Below, piece after piece: positions 28,673-42,003 of a DNA stretch of 64,000 nucleotides (position 1 is the first letter of the stretch; each line of letters opens with the position of its first letter). The DNA comes from Reyranella sp. (GTDB lineage: Bacteria > Pseudomonadota > Alphaproteobacteria > Reyranellales > Reyranellaceae). The notes beneath the pieces were generated by a model. That model was given only the letters and a program-made list of their open reading frames with translations. It did not search any database and was not told the DNA's origin. The translations under genes and the position numbers were made by a program. The DNA lies in the NCBI GenBank assembly GCA_029946105.1, contig JAQSDW010000242.1, positions 1 through 64,000 of the forward strand. The letters run 5' to 3'.

Positions 28673-30694
28673 ATGCGCATTCCATGGAGGCGGCTGGCCT
28701 GGGTTCTGGCAGCGGTGATTCCGCTGGCCGTGATCGGTGGGCTCATTTGGGGCGCCACCCGCGACCTTTCCCGCTATCAAGCCCGGCTCACCGAACAGAT
28801 CCGCAAGGTGACCGGCCGCGAACTCGCCGCGAAAGTGCCGCTGGCGGTGAAGCTCGGCCGCTATCCGGCGATGGTCGCCGAAGGCGTGACGCTGACCAAT
28901 GCCGCTTGGGGTTCCCGGCCCGAGCTGGCGCGGGTGCGTAAGCTCACGCTGTTCCTCGACCCGGTGGCTCTGCTGCTGGGCGAGATCAAGATCGGCCGAC
29001 TGGTGCTCGAAGGCGCCGACATCCTGGTCGAACGCAATGACATAGGTGATTCCAACCTCGACATGCTGCCGCCGCCCGACGGTTCGGGACCTCATCCCGG
29101 CGAGAACCGTTCGCTGCGCCTGCGCACCAACGCGGCTTTCCCGTGGATCGGTGTGATCGAGCTTAAGGACTCGGTGCTGACCATCGCCGAAGGCGCGGGC
29201 CGGCCCCCGGTCGTCCTCGAGGTGGCGACGGCTACCCTGAAATCGTCGGCGCCCAATCAGCCGCTGCAGGTCGAAGGCCGCTTCAGTGCTCCGCAGGCCA
29301 GCCCGCTCACGCTCACGGGCACGGCCGGCTCGTTCGATGGCTGGATGAGGGGCCTGCCCGGCAACATCGACGTGCAGGGTGCCCTGGGCGAGGGCAAGAT
29401 CTCGATCAAGGGTGGCGTTGGGGTGAAGGGAACCAACATCCAGATCGTCTCCGAAGGCCCGGATGTATCGGTCTTCGGGTCCTACATTCATCTGCCGGTA
29501 CCGCGCGGCGGCCCCTATGCGCTGAACGCCAAGGCCGGGACCCAGCGCAACGGCTTCAAGGTCGAGGTGACGACTTTGAAAGTGGGTTCCAGCGAACTCA
29601 GCGGCGACGCGCTGTTCCGCGCCGATCGCAAGGGCACGCCGACGATAACGATCAACGCCGATGTCAGCCGGCTCGACGTCAGCGAGTTGCGCGCGCCTGC
29701 CGCGCCGCCGTCAGTGGCCGGATCGCCGACGCCGGCGCAGCCCAGGATCGTGCCCACCATGCCGTTTGCGGCGAGTTGGCTCGGTCGCTCCGCCGTCTCG
29801 GTGACCGTGCGACTGGGCGAGGTCGTCGGGCTGGGCAGCAAGATGCAGAACGGCTCCGTCACGCTCGCCTCGAACGACACGCGGTTTTCCTTCCGGGCCG
29901 CCGCAACCATCGGCGGCGGCTCCGCCGGTTTCGATCTCGTCTACGATCCGACCGGGCGCATCGGTCAGGCGACGCTCACGGCATCGGTCAACCGTGTCTC
30001 GCTCGGTGAACTGGCGAGCGTGCTCGGCTTCGACCTCGGCTTGCGCGATGCCGTGGGCGACATCGACCTGCGCCTGCGCGGCGGCGGACGTACCACGCGC
30101 GATGCGCTGAACTCGGCCAGCGGGTCGATCGACATCGCCGTCACCAAGGGCCTGTGGCCGCGCGAGCCGCTCGCCAATTGGCCGGCGGAAACGCAGCGTC
30201 TGCTAGGCGTTACCGACACCGGCGTGCCTTTCAATTGCATTGCCGGCCGCTTCGATGTGAGCGGCGGCGTCGCCAGCCTGCGAAGGCTGGTGGTCGATAC
30301 GCCGCGCTCCACGATGGTCGGCGGCGGCTACGTCCATCTGCGCACCGAGGGCTGGGAATTCATCCTCGCGTCCGAGGCACGCGATGCCCAGAACGCCGCG
30401 CTGGCCTCGCCGCTGCGCCTGAAGGGCGGCAGCGGCCGGCCGACGGTGGGCGCGCTGGAACCCAACTTGGCCAAGTTGATCATCGGCGCCGGGGTCGTGC
30501 CCAGCCTCGTGTCCCAGGTCAATCAGGCGGCGCGCCAGACAGGCGTCAATCCATGCGCCGCGGTCGCGCCGCGCGTCGAAGGCCTGAGGCCGGGATTGCG
30601 GGCGCAGATGCCGGTGCCGGCCGTCGACCTCCGCCAGCGCGCCGGACGCCCGGCGGCGTCCGCCCCTCAACCGTCGCCGAGGCGCACACCATGA
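28673..30694 (+). CDS. AsmA-family protein
   Basis: A 673-residue protein anchored by one N-terminal helix (about residues 8-27) with a large periplasmic part. The AsmA-like opening (a helix, then GRELAAKVPLAVKLGRYP and VTLTNAAWGSRPELARV) and the C-terminal AsmA_2-type region with DLRLRGGGRTTRDALNSASG mark the family. AsmA-like proteins form long beta grooves and are thought to move phospholipids between membranes. The C terminus is proline- and alanine-rich. The stop overlaps the ATP12 start (ATGA). Confidence 0.9.
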   Translation: MRIPWRRLAWVLAAVIPLAVIGGLIWGATRDLSRYQARLTEQIRKVTGRELAAKVPLAVKLGRYPAMVAEGVTLTNAAWGSRPELARVRKLTLFLDPVALLLGEIKIGRLVLEGADILVERNDIGDSNLDMLPPPDGSGPHPGENRSLRLRTNAAFPWIGVIELKDSVLTIAEGAGRPPVVLEVATATLKSSAPNQPLQVEGRFSAPQASPLTLTGTAGSFDGWMRGLPGNIDVQGALGEGKISIKGGVGVKGTNIQIVSEGPDVSVFGSYIHLPVPRGGPYALNAKAGTQRNGFKVEVTTLKVGSSELSGDALFRADRKGTPTITINADVSRLDVSELRAPAAPPSVAGSPTPAQPRIVPTMPFAASWLGRSAVSVTVRLGEVVGLGSKMQNGSVTLASNDTRFSFRAAATIGGGSAGFDLVYDPTGRIGQATLTASVNRVSLGELASVLGFDLGLRDAVGDIDLRLRGGGRTTRDALNSASGSIDIAVTKGLWPREPLANWPAETQRLLGVTDTGVPFNCIAGRFDVSGGVASLRRLVVDTPRSTMVGGGYVHLRTEGWEFILASEARDAQNAALASPLRLKGGSGRPTVGALEPNLAKLIIGAGVVPSLVSQVNQAARQTGVNPCAAVAPRVEGLRPGLRAQMPVPAVDLRQRAGRPAASAPQPSPRRTP

Positions 30695-31407
30695 AGCGCT
30701 TCTACCAGGAGACGGCGGTCGGACCGGACGACGGCGGGTTTCGTGTGCTGCTCGACGGCAAACCCATGCGCACGCCGGCGAAGGCGATCCTCGTCGTTCC
30801 CACGAGGCCGCTGGCCGAAGCCATCGCGGTCGAATGGGGCGGCGTCCCGGACAAGGCGGAAATCAACGCGGCACACCTGCCGCTGACGCGCCTGGCGGCA
30901 ACCGGCCTCGATCGGGTCGTTCCGCGGCGCGACGAGATCATCTCCGATACCGCGAAATACGCCGGGTCCGATCTGCTGTGCTATCGCGCCACCACGCCGG
31001 AGAGCCTGGTGAAGCGGCAGCACGACGCCTGGCAACCGCTGCTCGATTGGGCGGCTGAAAAATATGGCGCGCGCCTTGCCGTCGCCGAGGGAATAACGTT
31101 CGTCGACCAACCCGAAGACGCCCTGCGGCGCTTGCGCGACGTCGTGGCCCTGCACACCGATCTCGCTCTGTCGGCGCTCTATAATCTCACGCACACCGCC
31201 GGATCGGTGATCATCGCGCTTGCGGTGGCGGAGGGGCGGCTGTCCGCCGAAGGTGCATTTGCCGCCGCGCAGGTCGACGAACTCTATCAGATCGACCGCT
31301 GGGGCGACGATCCGTTGGCCTTGAAGCACCGCGAGGGGGTCGCCAAAGACATTGACGCCAGCACCCGGTTTCTGGCGTTGCTGGAGAAGGCGCGACTGCG
31401 CGGCTGA
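30691..31407 (+). CDS. ATP12-family F1-ATPase assembly chaperone
   Basis: A 238-residue homologue of mitochondrial Atp12, which binds the free alpha subunit of F1-ATPase during assembly. Family features are the opening MKRFYQETAV, the segment VLLDGKPMRTPAK, the invariant-type AVEWGG and the DLLCYRA segment, and the WGDD segment near the end. It is widespread in alphaproteobacteria, consistent with the mitochondrial link. It overlaps the AsmA-like gene by four bases and precedes the PEP-mutase-like gene by 15 bases. Confidence 0.9.
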   Translation: MKRFYQETAVGPDDGGFRVLLDGKPMRTPAKAILVVPTRPLAEAIAVEWGGVPDKAEINAAHLPLTRLAATGLDRVVPRRDEIISDTAKYAGSDLLCYRATTPESLVKRQHDAWQPLLDWAAEKYGARLAVAEGITFVDQPEDALRRLRDVVALHTDLALSALYNLTHTAGSVIIALAVAEGRLSAEGAFAAAQVDELYQIDRWGDDPLALKHREGVAKDIDASTRFLALLEKARLRG

Positions 31408-31422
31408 AGAGGGAAGAGAGAC

Positions 31423-32295
31423 ATGGGATCAGGCAGCAAGTTCCGTCAGGTTCTGGCGAAGAACGGTCTCGTCGAGGCGATGGCCGCGCACAGCCCGCTG
31501 TCGGCGATGCTGGCGGCCGAAGCGGGCTTCGACGCGATCTGGGCCAGCGGCTTCGAACTCTCGGCCATGTACGGCGTGCCGGATGTCAGCGTCGTGTCGA
31601 TGACCCAGCATCTCGACATGACGCGGGCGATGGTCGACCGGTCGGGGCTGCCGGTGGTCGCCGACATCGATACCGGCTTCGGCAATGCCATCAACGTCCT
31701 CTATGCCGTCGAACAGTACGAGCGCGCCGGCGTGGCCGCGATCGTGATGGAGGACAAGAGCTTCCCCAAGGTCACCAGCCTGATCGCCGGCGGCCGCCAG
31801 GACATGGTCCGCATCGAGGAATTCCAGGGCAAGATCGAGGCCGCGCGTAAGGCGCGACGAGATCCGGATCTGGTCATCGTGGCCCGCACCGAGGCGCTGA
31901 TCGCGGGCCTCGGCCAGGACGAAGCTTTGAAGCGGGCGCGCGCCTATGAAGCCGCCGGCGCCGACATGATCCTGGTGCACTCCAAACAGAAGACGCCGGA
32001 TGAGATCGAGGCCTTTGTCCGTGCCTGGGACGGCAAGGTGCCGATTGCCCTGGTGCCGACAGCCTATCCACAAATGACGGTAGCCCGGGTGAAGGAGCTC
32101 AAGAAGATCGGCTTGCTGATCTGGGGCAACCACGCCATTCGTGCCTCCGTGGGGGCAATGCGCGCGACCTTTGCGCAGATCCGCAAGGATCGGGGAATCC
32201 ATGGCGTCGAAGCGAGCATCGCCACGGTCGAGGACGTCTTCGAGCTGCAGGGCATGGGCACGGTCAAGGACAACGAGAGGCGATTCCTCCGCTAG
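31423..32295 (+). CDS. PEP mutase/isocitrate lyase-superfamily enzyme, phosphonopyruvate hydrolase-like
   Basis: A 290-residue TIM-barrel enzyme of the PEP mutase/isocitrate lyase superfamily. The metal-binding motif is D81-I-D83 (ADIDTGFGN) and the gating loop reads E110-DKSFPKV-T118-S. The loop lacks the KKCGH of isocitrate and methylisocitrate lyases. True PEP mutases carry EDKX5NS; here Asn is Thr, as I recall for phosphonopyruvate hydrolase, which cleaves phosphonopyruvate to pyruvate and phosphate. The length also fits. No other phosphonate genes are visible; the gene lies between ATP12 and pccB. A GAGGGAAGAGAG ribosome-binding region precedes the ATG. Superfamily membership is sure, the reaction is inferred. 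Confidence 0.8.
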   Translation: MGSGSKFRQVLAKNGLVEAMAAHSPLSAMLAAEAGFDAIWASGFELSAMYGVPDVSVVSMTQHLDMTRAMVDRSGLPVVADIDTGFGNAINVLYAVEQYERAGVAAIVMEDKSFPKVTSLIAGGRQDMVRIEEFQGKIEAARKARRDPDLVIVARTEALIAGLGQDEALKRARAYEAAGADMILVHSKQKTPDEIEAFVRAWDGKVPIALVPTAYPQMTVARVKELKKIGLLIWGNHAIRASVGAMRATFAQIRKDRGIHGVEASIATVEDVFELQGMGTVKDNERRFLR

Positions 32296-32345
32296 ACGCC
32301 GTCGTGCTAATGGCTGAGAACTGTCGCGGAAGGCCGGGGACATAG

Positions 32346-33878
<1,533 letters not shown>

Positions 33879-33894
33879 CGGGGCCGATGTGACC

Positions 33895-34107
33895 ATGTCG
33901 CCGGAGGAACGCGTCAGGCGCAGCCGGGCCGTGCGCAAGCACGTGCTGGTGGCGCTGCTCGCGTTGCTCGTGCTCATCCCGCTGAACTTCGTCGTCAGCC
34001 GGCAATACCCGTGGTGGCTATGGGCGTTGATCGTCTGGCTACCGCTGATCGCCGCGCATACCGCCTGGGCCAAAGGCCTGTTCGACCGCAATAGAGAAGG
34101 ATCGTGA
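33895..34107 (+). CDS. Small two-helix membrane protein between pccB and pccA
   Basis: A 70-residue protein with a basic N terminus (EERVRRSRAVRKH) and two hydrophobic helices at about 17-33 and 39-56, giving a hairpin in the membrane (2TM-domain look). The ATG at 33895 leaves a 16-base gap after pccB; an in-frame ATG at 33865 inside pccB is possible. The stop overlaps a GTG six bases before the pccA ATG. Its location between two subunits of one enzyme suggests a link to the carboxylase or its membrane association, but no function is known to me. Confidence 0.65.
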   Translation: MSPEERVRRSRAVRKHVLVALLALLVLIPLNFVVSRQYPWWLWALIVWLPLIAAHTAWAKGLFDRNREGS

Positions 34108-34109
34108 GT

Positions 34110-36185
34110 ATGGCCGCCAGGAAGAAGGTCGCCAAAGCTGCGCCGAAGAAGGCCTCAGCGAAACCGAAGACCAAGCCTGCGGAGGTGGTAGGCGTTGCAA
34201 AGCCGCTGTTCGACAAGATCCTGATCGCCAATCGTGGCGAGATCGCCTGCCGGGTCATCCGCACCTGCAAGCGTCTCGGCATCAAGACGGTCGCGGTCTA
34301 TTCCGAGGCCGACGCCGACGCGCTGCATGTGCGGCAGGCCGATGAGAAAGTCCTGATCGGGCCGGCGCCTTCGGCCCAGTCCTACCTGCAGATCGACAAG
34401 ATCGTGGCGGCCTGCAAGAAGACCGGCGCCCAGGCGGTTCATCCGGGTTACGGCTTCCTCTCCGAGAAGCAGGAATTCCAGAAGGCGCTGGCCAAGGCCG
34501 GAATCGTCTTCATCGGTCCCGACGCGCTGGCTATCCACGCCATGGGCGACAAGATCGAATCCAAGAAGCTCGCCCAGAAGGCCGGCGTCAGCACGGTTCC
34601 GGGTTATCTCGCCGTCATCCCCAACGCCGACCAGGCGGTCAAGATCGCCCAGAAGATCGGCTATCCGGTGATGATCAAGGCGTCGGCCGGCGGCGGCGGC
34701 AAGGGCATGCGTATCGCCTACAACGATGCAGAGGCCCACGAGGGATTCGGGTCGGCGACCAACGAGGCCAAGGCGTCGTTCGCCGACGATCGTGTGTTCA
34801 TCGAGAAGTATATCGAGGAACCGCGCCATATCGAGATCCAGCTCATCGGCGATAGCTACGGCAATTGCCTTTATCTCTGGGAGCGCGAGTGCTCGATCCA
34901 GCGCCGCCACCAGAAGGTGATCGAGGAGGCGCCGAGCCCCTTCCTCGACGCCAAGACGCGCAAGGCCATGGGCGAGCAGGCAGTCGCCCTGGCGAAAGCC
35001 GTGAAATACAAGAGCGCCGGCACGGTCGAGTTCATCGTCGACAAGCACCGCAAGTTCTACTTCCTCGAGATGAACACCCGGCTGCAGGTCGAGCATCCGG
35101 TGACCGAGCTGATCACCGGCCTCGACCTCGTCGAACTGATGATCCGCGTGGCAGCGAAGGAGAAGCTGCCGCTCGCGCAGAAGGACGTGAAGCTCGAAGG
35201 TTGGGCGGTCGAGGCGCGGCTCTATGCCGAGGATCCGTTCCGCAACTTCCTGCCGTCGACCGGCCGGTTGGTGAAATACCGCGAGCCCGCGCCCGGCCCC
35301 GACGTGCGCGTCGATACCGGCGTCTACGAGGGCGGCGAAATCTCTATGTTCTACGATCCGATGATCGCCAAGCTCTGCACCTACGGCCCGACGCGCAATG
35401 CCGCCATCGATCGCATGCGCCGCGCCCTGGACGAGTTCTACGTCCGTGGCGTGTCGCACAACGTGCCGTTTCTCGCGGCGCTGATGGCCCATCCGCGCTT
35501 CGTCGCCGGCAACCTCACGACCAATTTCATCGCCGAGGAATTCAAGGGCGGCTTCACGGCAGCGCACTTGCCACCGCGCGACCCCGCGGTGCTGGCCGGC
35601 GTCGCGGCCGTGATCGATCGTATCCAGAGCCAACGCGCCGCGGCGGGCAAGATGCCCGGCCATGTCGGGCTGGTGCAGGATGGCTGCGTCGTCATGATGA
35701 ATCGCCAACCGGTCGCGCTCTCGGTGAGCGGGAGTGGCTCGGACTTCGCGGTAGAAGTCTCCGGCCGTCGCATCGCGATCGAGACCGGGTGGTCGCCGGG
35801 CGAGCCTCTGTTCCATGCCAAGGTCGACGGTCAGGCGGTGGCCGTTCAGGTCGACGCCGTGGGGCCGGGATGGCGTCTCATCCTCGAGGGCGGGCAGGCC
35901 GATGTGCTGGTGCTGACGCCGCGCCAGGCCGAGCTCTATGCGCTGATGCCGGTCAAGGCGGCACCCGACACGTCGAAGTTCCTGCTGTCGCCGATGCCCG
36001 GCCTGCTGGCCTCGGTCGCGGTGAGCGAAGGCCAGGAGATCAAGGCGGGCGAGGCGCTGGCGGTCGTCGAGGCGATGAAGATGGAGAACGTGCTGCGCGC
36101 GGCGCGCGACGGCACGGTCAAGACGCTGCACGCCAAGGCAGGCGACAGCCTGCGCGTCGACCAGAAGATCATCGAGTTCGCCTGA
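34110..36185 (+). CDS. pccA: Propionyl-CoA carboxylase alpha subunit (biotin carboxylase and carrier)
   Basis: A 691-residue biotin-dependent carboxylase subunit. After a Lys/Ala-rich N-terminal tail of about 30 residues comes the biotin carboxylase domain ([17 protein letters not shown], the ATP-loop [12 protein letters not shown], and [14 protein letters not shown]), then a PCC-type linking region and the C-terminal biotinyl domain with EAMKMEN, biotinylated at K657. The ATG at 34110 is preferred over the GTG at 34104 because AGAAGGA at 34094-34100 is too close to the GTG. The tail resembles nothing in other PccA proteins I recall. Acylphosphatase follows after four bases. Confidence 0.94.
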   Translation: MAARKKVAKAAPKKASAKPKTKPAEVVGVAKPLFDKILIANRGEIACRVIRTCKRLGIKTVAVYSEADADALHVRQADEKVLIGPAPSAQSYLQIDKIVAACKKTGAQAVHPGYGFLSEKQEFQKALAKAGIVFIGPDALAIHAMGDKIESKKLAQKAGVSTVPGYLAVIPNADQAVKIAQKIGYPVMIKASAGGGGKGMRIAYNDAEAHEGFGSATNEAKASFADDRVFIEKYIEEPRHIEIQLIGDSYGNCLYLWERECSIQRRHQKVIEEAPSPFLDAKTRKAMGEQAVALAKAVKYKSAGTVEFIVDKHRKFYFLEMNTRLQVEHPVTELITGLDLVELMIRVAAKEKLPLAQKDVKLEGWAVEARLYAEDPFRNFLPSTGRLVKYREPAPGPDVRVDTGVYEGGEISMFYDPMIAKLCTYGPTRNAAIDRMRRALDEFYVRGVSHNVPFLAALMAHPRFVAGNLTTNFIAEEFKGGFTAAHLPPRDPAVLAGVAAVIDRIQSQRAAAGKMPGHVGLVQDGCVVMMNRQPVALSVSGSGSDFAVEVSGRRIAIETGWSPGEPLFHAKVDGQAVAVQVDAVGPGWRLILEGGQADVLVLTPRQAELYALMPVKAAPDTSKFLLSPMPGLLASVAVSEGQEIKAGEALAVVEAMKMENVLRAARDGTVKTLHAKAGDSLRVDQKIIEFA

Positions 36186-36189
36186 GGCG

Positions 36190-36471
36190 ATGTCGCTCCA
36201 GGCGCGCCTCGCGATCACTGGCAGGGTTCAGGGCGTGGGCTATCGCGACTGGGTCGTCACCACCGGCCAGCGTCTCGGCTTGAGCGGTTGGGTGCGCAAT
36301 CGGAGCGATGGCTCGGTCGAGGCCCTGATCGCGGGCGACGAGACGGCCGTCGGGACGATGATCGAGGCTTGTCGGCGTGGCCCCGTCCTGGCCCGGGTCG
36401 ACGCCGTCGATATCGAACCGGTCGATCTCGATATCCTACCCGAGGGTTTCAGGCAGCTGCCGACGGCCTGA
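36190..36471 (+). CDS. acyP: Acylphosphatase
   Basis: A 93-residue enzyme that hydrolyses acyl phosphates. The signature [11 protein letters not shown] holds the catalytic Arg, and [14 protein letters not shown] holds the catalytic Asn. It starts four bases after pccA and is the last gene of that run. Its 3' end overlaps the convergent lipB gene by 23 bases. Confidence 0.93.
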   Translation: MSLQARLAITGRVQGVGYRDWVVTTGQRLGLSGWVRNRSDGSVEALIAGDETAVGTMIEACRRGPVLARVDAVDIEPVDLDILPEGFRQLPTA

Positions 36472-37132
36472 GGTCGCGGCCGAACACTTCCACGAACGTC
36501 TCGGCCAGTGCCGTGTCGAGGTCGGCCAGGGTGACGGGCAACCCGAGATCGACCAGCGATGTGACGCCATGCTCGGCAATGCCACAGGGCACGATGCCGG
36601 CATAATGCGAGAGGTCGGGCTCGACGTTGATCGACAGGCCATGGAACGACACCCAGTGCCGGATACGGACGCCGATGGCCGCGATCTTGTCTTCGCGCGG
36701 GCTGCCGTCGGGCAGGGGCTGCTTGTCGGGACGCACGACCCAGACGCCGACCCGGTCGGCGCGGCGTTCGGCCGCGACGTTGAAGCGGCCGAGCGTGCGG
36801 ATGGTCCATTCCTCAAGGTCCGAGACAAAACGGCGGACGTCCTGGCGGCGGCGGCGCAGATCCATCATCACATAGACCACGCGCTGGCCAGGACCATGAT
36901 AGGTGTACTGCCCGCCGCGTCCGGCGACATGCACGGGAAAGCGCGCGGGCTGCAAAAGGTCGATATCCCGGGCGCTGGTGCCAGCGGTGTAGAGAGGCGG
37001 GTGCTCCAGCAGCCACACCAGCTCGGGCGCACGGCCGGCACGAATGTCGGCGACGCGCGCCTCCATGGTGGCCAAGGCCTCCTCGTAGGCCACTGTGCGG
37101 TCGGAAATCAGCCAATCCGGCTTGTTCATCAT
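36449..37132 (-). CDS. lipB: Lipoyl(octanoyl) transferase
   Basis: A 227-residue LipB that moves octanoyl groups from acyl carrier protein to lipoyl domains, the first step of lipoate synthesis. The motif [13 protein letters not shown] is intact, and the thioester nucleophile C183 (GIVPCGI) and K149 ([10 protein letters not shown]) form the catalytic pair. The start is one of two consecutive ATGs (37132 or 37129). The reading frame continues upstream to the tRNA gene but that part lacks family similarity. It overlaps acyP tail to tail. Confidence 0.94.
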   Translation of the reverse strand: MMNKPDWLISDRTVAYEEALATMEARVADIRAGRAPELVWLLEHPPLYTAGTSARDIDLLQPARFPVHVAGRGGQYTYHGPGQRVVYVMMDLRRRRQDVRRFVSDLEEWTIRTLGRFNVAAERRADRVGVWVVRPDKQPLPDGSPREDKIAAIGVRIRHWVSFHGLSINVEPDLSHYAGIVPCGIAEHGVTSLVDLGLPVTLADLDTALAETFVEVFGRDLRPSAAA

Positions 37133-37229
37133 GGCAAAATCGTGCCTTCGGCCTCTCATTGCAATGGGAAGTGCCGCGCGCCTTGCCACTGGGGAGGCGA
37201 TTTGGTATCCCCCGCGCCATCGAACCGGC

Positions 37230-37314
37230 GCGGCCATGGCGGAATTGGTAGACGCGCTAGCTTGAGGTGCTAGTGCCGCGAGGCGTGGAAGTTCGAGTCT
37301 TCTTGGCCGCACCA
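37230..37314 (+). tRNA. tRNA-Leu (anticodon GAG)
   Basis: The 5' acceptor strand GCGGCCA (37230-37236) pairs with TGGCCGC (37304-37310), followed by discriminator A and an encoded CCA at 37312-37314. The anticodon stem CTAGC/GCTAG closes the loop TTGAGGT, giving anticodon GAG. The long variable arm and the T-arm GTTCGAGTC confirm a class II leucine tRNA of 85 bases. Confidence 0.95.
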
Positions 37315-37350
37315 ACTCGCCGGATCGATCGAAAGGGTAGAAACAGAGTC

Positions 37351-37375
37351 GCCGCCTTCGGGCGGCCCCTTTTTT
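37351..37375 (+). terminator. Rho-independent terminator after tRNA-Leu
   Basis: GCCGCC-TTCG-GGCGGC forms a six-pair stem with a stable tetraloop, followed by a run of six T at 37370-37375. It ends tRNA-Leu transcription just before the maeB ribosome-binding site (GGGAG at 37383-37387). Confidence 0.88.
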
Positions 37376-37393
37376 AGTAGGCGGGAGACGAGC

Positions 37394-39672
<2,279 letters not shown>

Positions 39673-39676
<4 letters not shown>

Positions 39677-41034
39677 GCTCCGAGGCGGACGTCCTCGACG
39701 AGGTTCCGCCGGAGCTGATCCGACGTGTCGAAGTAGCCCTTGCCGAGGATCGGGCGGACGATGTCAGGGCGCTTCTGGCGGAGCTCAGCGCCACCGGCCA
39801 GGCGTCGGTGTTCGAGCAGGTGTCCGAGGCCCAGCGCGACAAACTCGTCGGCATCCTCAAGCGCGACATCGATCCCGAGGCGCTCACCGAGCTGGACGAA
39901 GATGTTCTCGAAGATGTCCTCGACCAGCTCGACAGCAAGGATATCGCCGCTGCTGCCTACGAGCTTGAAACCGACGACGCGGCGAACCTCCTCGAGGATC
40001 TGACCGAGGCCGAGCGGCGCGAGGTCCTGGCGGAGCTGCCAGCCGAGCAACGCGCCGATATCGAAAGCGCTCTGGCCTATCCGGAGGACACGGCCGGGCG
40101 CCTGATGCAGCGCTCGCTGGTCAAGGTGCCGGACAGCTGGACCGTGGGCGAAGTCATCGACCATTGCCGAGAAGCCACCGATCTGCCGGACGACGTCTAC
40201 GACATCTTTGTCGTCGATGCGGCCGGCCGGCTGCGCGGCGCCGTGCCGCTCGGCAAGATGCTGCGGACCAAGCGGCCGGTACCGGTCCTCGACATCGTCG
40301 ACCCCGACATCCCCTCGGTGCCGGCGGCCTCCGACCAGGCCGAAGTCGCCCACGTGTTCCGCGACAAGAATCTGGTTTCGTGCCCGGTCGTCGACGGCGA
40401 CGGCCGGCTTCTGGGCGTCATCATGGTCGACGACGTGGTCGACGTGATCGACGAGGAGGCCGAGGAAGATCTCCTGAAGATGGGTGGCGTCGGCATCGAT
40501 GACATGCACGCCGACACGGTCCGCACGGCGCGGCTGCGCGCGGTCTGGCTCACGTTGAATCTGGCGACGGCGGTCCTTGCGTCGTTCGTGATCGGACAGT
40601 TCGAGGGCGCCATCGAGAAGATCGTGGCGCTGGCCGTGCTGATGCCGATCGTGGCTTCGATGGGTGGCAATGCCGGTACCCAGACCGTGACGGTGGCGGT
40701 GCGGGCGCTGGCCATGGGTGAGCTGACGGCGGCCAACGCTCTGCGCTTCGTCGCCAAGGAAGCCGCAGTGGGCGGGCTCAATGGCATGATCTTCGCGTTG
40801 ATCATGGGAGCCGCGGTCGTCGCCTGGTATGGCGACTGGCGTCTTGGCGCCGTGATTGCCGCGGCCATGGTCTGCAACCTGCTGGCTGCGGCGCTGGCCG
40901 GGACATTGATCCCGCTGGGGCTGCAGAAGTTCGGCGTCGATCCGGCGGTTTCGTCGACCGTGTTCCTGACGACCGTGACCGACGTGATCGGCTTCCTGGC
41001 ATTTCTCGGACTGGCGACCGTCTTCCTGCTTTAG
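39673..41034 (+). CDS. mgtE: Magnesium transporter MgtE
   Basis: A 453-residue Mg2+ channel. The cytoplasmic N domain (superhelical, acidic) covers about residues 1-130, two CBS domains about 130-250, and five transmembrane helices follow from about residue 285. The pore segments PIVASMGGNAGTQT and VSSTVFLTTVTDV are the family's ion-path motifs. The N and CBS domains close the pore when internal Mg2+ is high. It is coupled to maeB, whose product needs a divalent metal. The stop overlaps the LysR stop, tail to tail, by four bases. Confidence 0.93.
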
Positions 41035-41927
41035 CGGGCAAAAGCCAGGCGATCGTCGCCGGCGGCCGTTCCGCCGGGCCACGCATGGCTGAGGGCGGTT
41101 TCGCGCAGCGTGGCGATGACGTCGCTGTCGGTATCCGCTCTCCAGGCCAGCATGACCCGGCGTTCGAGGCTCACTTCGCGGACCGTCGCGGTGGCGAGGC
41201 CAGGATACAGCAACGACCTCGGCACCAGACTGACCCCGAGGCAGGCCGCGACCGCGGCGGCGCACCGCTCCTCGTCGGCCGAGCGGAGCACGGCGCGTGG
41301 GCGTACGCCCTCGGCCGCGAACAGACGCTGGGCGTCGTCGTGGGCCTCGCATGCGGCCCTGAGGACGAAGGGTGTGTCGGCGAGATCCTTGACCGACCAG
41401 CGGTCGCGCGTGGCGATCCGGTGACTGGCCGCGGCGGCCAGGACATAGGTCTCGCGCCAGAGTGAAACTGCCGTGGCCGCCGCGAGGGGCGAGCGCACCG
41501 GAAACAGGGCGACGTTGCAGCGGCCACGTCGCCATCGATCCATGACCGCGTCGGCCGTTCCCTCCGAGACCTCGATCTCGAAGTCGGCGCGCTGCTGTGA
41601 CGCCGCGAGCCAGCTCATGGCGGCGGCGATCGGCACCGTCGAGCCGATGGCGATCCGCAGCAGCCGCTGCCGCTTGCTCGAGCGCAATTCGGCGCGGGCG
41701 AGGCGCCAGGCTTCCACCATGGCGCGGGCATGCGGCAGCAGACGGTGGCCCGCCGCGGTCAGGCTGGAGCGTCGACCGCGATCGAACAGGCGGCTGCCGA
41801 TTTCCTCTTCGAGGCGGACGATCCCGGCCGACAGCGTCGGCTGGGTGACGTGGCAATGCTCGGCCGCGACCGTGAAGCTCGACGTATCCGCAACGGCCAG
41901 GAAATAGCGAACAAATACCAGGTTCAT
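41031..41927 (-). CDS. LysR-family transcriptional regulator
   Basis: A 298-residue LysR regulator. The N-terminal winged helix-turn-helix is clear (SSFTVAAEHCHVTQPTLSAG and RLEEEIGSRLFDR), followed by the effector-binding domain. It is divergent from an enoyl-CoA hydratase gene, with an AT-rich 76-base gap that contains LysR-type boxes. It probably controls that gene and itself. The co-inducer is unknown; an acyl-CoA-related compound is a guess from the neighbour. Confidence 0.92.
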   Translation of the reverse strand: MNLVFVRYFLAVADTSSFTVAAEHCHVTQPTLSAGIVRLEEEIGSRLFDRGRRSSLTAAGHRLLPHARAMVEAWRLARAELRSSKRQRLLRIAIGSTVPIAAAMSWLAASQQRADFEIEVSEGTADAVMDRWRRGRCNVALFPVRSPLAAATAVSLWRETYVLAAAASHRIATRDRWSVKDLADTPFVLRAACEAHDDAQRLFAAEGVRPRAVLRSADEERCAAAVAACLGVSLVPRSLLYPGLATATVREVSLERRVMLAWRADTDSDVIATLRETALSHAWPGGTAAGDDRLAFAR

Positions 41928-42003
41928 AGGATAGATAATGACTATTTGAAATAGAGAAACAATCGATTTTATCTATTATATCCCGCCGAGTACTTTCCGG
42001 GCC
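41928..42003. promoter_or_regulatory. LysR box and inverted repeats in the divergent gap
   Basis: This gap is strikingly AT-rich. ATAG-N7-CTAT at 41931-41945 fits the LysR T-N11-A pattern and starts four bases from the LysR start codon. CTATTT-G-AAATAG at 41942-41954 is a perfect palindrome. ATAGATAA at 41931-41938 pairs exactly with TTATCTAT at 41969-41976, an outer inverted repeat with a 30-base spacer. Such nested sites fit recognition and activation sites of a LysR regulator. Confidence 0.6.

Noticed and set aside
31423-32295. Methylisocitrate lyase (prpB), suggested by the neighbouring propionyl-CoA carboxylase
   Set aside because: The lyase motif KKCGH is missing; the loop is of the EDK type seen in PEP mutase and phosphonopyruvate hydrolase.
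37230-37314. Genomic island inserted at tRNA-Leu
   Set aside because: No integrase or phage gene follows, and the next genes are core metabolism; no repeated tRNA 3' end was noticed.
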